Below are positions 61,601-64,000 of a DNA stretch of 64,000 bases, one piece after another. The translations under genes were made by a program, and so were the position numbers. The notes under the pieces are model-generated. The model was not told the DNA's origin. It ran no database searches and saw only the letters and a list, made by a program, of their open reading frames with translations. The number at the start of each line of letters is the position of its first letter. The stretch's first letter is position 1. Source of the stretch: Adineta steineri (Eukaryota; Rotifera; Eurotatoria; Adinetida; Adinetidae); NCBI GenBank assembly GCA_905250115.1, contig CAJNOI010000002.1, positions 688,771 through 752,770 of the forward strand. Reading direction: 5' to 3'.

Positions 61601-64000
61601 TTTAGATCTATAATAAAATGTGTTTTTACATACCCTTGTGATGGATCTACAGCAATACCATGTATACTAACGGTATCATTAACAAGAATACGTTGTGGAT
61701 AATCTATTGAATTCATTCGAACAACAAATATTTGACGTTCTGCAGTTGATGTCATATAGAGTAATTTTGAATACCAATCATATGCCATAGCAGTGACGAG
61801 TGGAAATACTTTTGATGTTGTTATTGGTACTGATTCTATAATTTACATTCAAAATATAAAATCCTATTTAGATAAAAGAAACAACTTACTTTCACCATTT
61901 ATTGTTGATGAATAAATCATACGATTTCTTGCAGAATAAAAATATACAATATTTTGTCTATAATCAAATGCAGAATCTAAGATAGTAGTTTGTCGATCAG
62001 GTACAATTGGTGGTCGTGCTTCAATATTTGAATCACGATTAAAATCAATGGCACGAATAGAAATTAAACGTGTTAAAAGAAGAAATTCTTTCACCGCTAA
62101 ATATTTTCAAAAAAATTAGGTTTCGATTGAAGAAAATGAATTTATTTTTATCTTACGTTCACATGATTTTAAATCGGATTTTAATCGAAAACCTGATTGA
62201 CATCGACATTGATAACTATTTGCTAATAAACTACCTCGTCCAAGTAAACATAAATGTTCACAACCACCATTATATGTTCCATTACATGGATCATTTCTAT
62301 ATGGTTGTCGTGTTTCATGATAAATAGCTATTCCTCGTGGTCGTATGAATGATTGAGGTTTATAGAAATATGTTACATTAGAATTAAAATGTCGTCGAAG
62401 TTGTAATACTGCACCTTTCATATCATCATTTAAATAGAGATTGCTTTCAAATAAATCAATTCCAACTGAATGAGGAATATTTTGACTACCCGATGTTATT
62501 GTTATTCTAAAAGATAATCATAAAAAAGTCAGTATATTAAAGACTGAATTTTTTACCTTCGTGCTCCATGATAATCACAACTTTCAACATGATCATAAAC
62601 TTGATCAACCCAATAGAGTCTTTGTTTAATAAAATCAACTGTTAAATCACTTGGTTGGTCTAATTTTTGGTTAACTAATGATGTACATCGTGAACCATCA
62701 AGAAGACATCGAAATATTTTTGCTGGTATTTGATTCCAATTACCTTCATCAGCAAAAAATAAATATTCAGCAATAGGATCAATAGCTATGGATGTTGGAC
62801 GATGAATATTATTCGTAACTATATTCGTTTTCATTGCTTTTCCATCTAATGAAAACATATCAATACGTGATAAAATATATTCAACAACATATAATTTATT
62901 TGTTATCCAATCAATCGCAATTGATGTTGGTACAAGAATATTTTTTTCAAGAACAACTCTTGCTGGTAATGATAGAGAAGATAATAATAATGAATAGATT
63001 TTATCTGCATATGGATCAATAAAATAAAGCGTTTGATTTTTATAATGATAATCAATTGCTCGTATAGTCATATTTTCTGGACCAGTATAGATTATTCGAG
63101 CATTACCAATTCGATCAATTTCATAAATTTTATTTGCTATTGATACAAACATTTTCATATTATCACCTAATTATAAGAAAATAATTTCTTAATAATTATA
63201 TTCAATAAGAAAAATTTACTATTAATATGTTTGCATCGATTATTTGATTCAAGTGTATAATTTGCTCGACAAGTACATGCATATCTATATTTTTAAATAG
63301 AAATATATTGACAAAGAAAAATATTCAACATACGATCCAATTGTATTTTGACAATCTTGATCACATTCATCCCATATTTCACATTCATTAACATCTGATT
63401 TCAATAGAATATTTCTTTATTCAATATAAAAATGTATTTTCTTACCAATACAAGATCGATTATTTGTTGGATTAATTTGAAATCCAACTGGACAATAACA
63501 TTTACCACGACCATCTGGTGTTGGACGACATGCATGTTCACAGGATAAAAAACCACAAAGTTGACTACCTGTTTTTTTTAACAAATCAATCAATTAATAT
63601 CTACGCGCCATACACAAAGACAGATGAATATTCAAGATTTTACTCCTTCACTTACATATATAAATCTATTTAGTCTAATATTTATTGTTCTCTGGTCATT
63701 ATTATCAATGATAGCTATTTATTATCTTTGGTATTCATTTAATCTTTTTCAAATTGAAGTACAAGATATTTCATATGAAATAATCGATTTTCATACGAAT
63801 GAAACTGATGCAAAACCAAGAGAAATATGTCGTCTTCTTAATTTACATGATGATACATCATCAAAAGCTATAATAACTGTATAAATATTACTTACCACAT
63901 TGTGAGCTTTCATCTGTACCATCTACACAATCTTTTTGACCATTACAAACTTTTGTTATATCAATACATTGCCCAGTAACATTACATGGATACATATGTG
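45746..64000 (-). CDS. LRP2: LRP2/megalin-like giant endocytic receptor (5' end beyond the window)
   Basis: LDL-receptor family endocytic receptor at the cell surface, binding many ligands. About 4,000 codons in dozens of exons with mostly 50-80 bp introns. Reading N to C (64000 downwards): the end of LDL-A cluster I and two EGF modules (to about 63240), YWTD propellers 1 and 2, LDL-A cluster II (8 modules, about 60910-59075), two EGF, propellers 3-6 each followed by an EGF (58710-53910), LDL-A cluster III (10, 53850-51990), two EGF, propeller 7 (51500-50640), EGF, LDL-A cluster IV (11, 50460-48240), two EGF, propeller 8 (47900-47030), EGF-like modules, a membrane span ([20 protein letters not shown]) and a cytoplasmic tail of about 120 residues. 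The cluster sizes 8, 10 and 11 are those of vertebrate LRP1/LRP2. The tail has FSNPMF, an NPxF in place of NPxY, and a [11 protein letters not shown] end recalling LRP2. LRP1 or an invertebrate pro-orthologue is the alternative. Confidence 0.93.
48240..50460 (-). other. LRP2 LDL-A cluster IV (11 modules)
   Basis: Eleven six-cysteine LDL-A modules with the calcium-site DGxxDCxDxSDE consensus, for example [36 protein letters not shown] and [18 protein letters not shown]. The first module, after EGF, is [16 protein letters not shown]. Confidence 0.8.
51990..53860 (-). other. LRP2 LDL-A cluster III (10 modules)
   Basis: Ten LDL-A modules from [20 protein letters not shown] to [20 protein letters not shown], most with intact acidic calcium-site residues. 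The fourth-to-third boundary contains a [10 protein letters not shown] variant of the usual D-x-S-D-E. Confidence 0.8.
59070..60910 (-). other. LRP2 LDL-A cluster II (8 modules)
   Basis: Eight modules from [19 protein letters not shown] to [16 protein letters not shown]. The last, ending [17 protein letters not shown], has an altered calcium site (GGGDE instead of xxSDE). The group is split by several introns placed inside modules. Confidence 0.8.
63624..63884 (+). CDS. small membrane-protein open frame nested antisense in an LRP2 intron
   Basis: An ATG-to-stop frame of 86 codons lying wholly inside LRP2 intron 63569-63895 (327 bp, against typical introns of 50-80 bp), on the opposite strand. 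It encodes [20 protein letters not shown] as a strong single membrane helix, followed by a soluble acidic tail ([20 protein letters not shown], then [10 protein letters not shown]). Codon choice is not homopolymeric and the sequence looks protein-like, unlike the spurious frames elsewhere. I recognise no family. It could be a nested gene, or chance in AT-rich DNA. Confidence 0.4.
   Translation: MNIQDFTPSLTYINLFSLIFIVLWSLLSMIAIYYLWYSFNLFQIEVQDISYEIIDFHTNETDAKPREICRLLNLHDDTSSKAIITV

Overview
The window is eukaryotic nuclear DNA, AT-rich throughout, with compact genes split by many short GT-AG introns (mostly about 50-70 bp). Most genes have animal orthologues: SNW1, a rabphilin, SCAMP, NKRF, RBMX2, LYAR, AAMDC, FAM81, a lysosomal beta-hexosaminidase, a peptide-type GPCR and a giant LRP2/megalin-like receptor. 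Among these sits a complete fungal/plant-type pyruvate decarboxylase gene with ten host-like introns, plus a small bacterial-type ABM monooxygenase gene. Tiny introns, extreme AT content, splice-acceptor sequences directly before several start codons and foreign-looking metabolic genes fit a rotifer, most likely a bdelloid. That assignment is inference; no diagnostic marker was seen.

Layout. 1-6.1 kb: SNW1 (+) and pyruvate decarboxylase (+). 7.6-7.9 kb: ABM monooxygenase (-). 9.5-14.7 kb: a SAM-domain/ePHD chromatin-type protein (+) followed closely by AAMDC (+). 17.3-21.8 kb: a rhodopsin-family peptide GPCR (+) and an EF-hand, Ala/Gly/Ser-rich structural-type protein (+) with a clear TATA box and distinct codon use. 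22.6-27.9 kb: FAM81 (-) and rabphilin (-). A 3.4 kb gene-free stretch with microsatellites follows. 31.4-33.6 kb: beta-hexosaminidase (-). 35.1-43.1 kb: a tight minus-strand run transcribed SCAMP, TMEM68-like acyltransferase, NKRF. 43.3-45.4 kb: RBMX2 and LYAR (+). 45.7-64 kb: an LRP2/megalin-like receptor (-), truncated at the window edge.

The genes do not form one pathway. SNW1 and RBMX2 are spliceosome components, NKRF and LYAR belong to nucleolar/ribosomal RNA biology, rabphilin and SCAMP to vesicle traffic, and LRP2 to endocytosis.

The two strongest observations are (1) the catalytically intact, intron-bearing pyruvate decarboxylase in an animal-type genome, which suggests ethanol-type fermentation or 2-oxo-acid decarboxylation acquired by gene transfer, and (2) two consecutive pairs of duplicated exons in SCAMP, encoding alternative third and fourth membrane segments. 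Their splice phases make joint inclusion within a pair produce a stop, so they look mutually exclusive. A small antisense membrane-protein reading frame also fills an unusually long LRP2 intron. No LTR, retroviral, Polinton or other capsid-bearing element, no CRISPR array and no convincing tRNA or rRNA gene was recognised.
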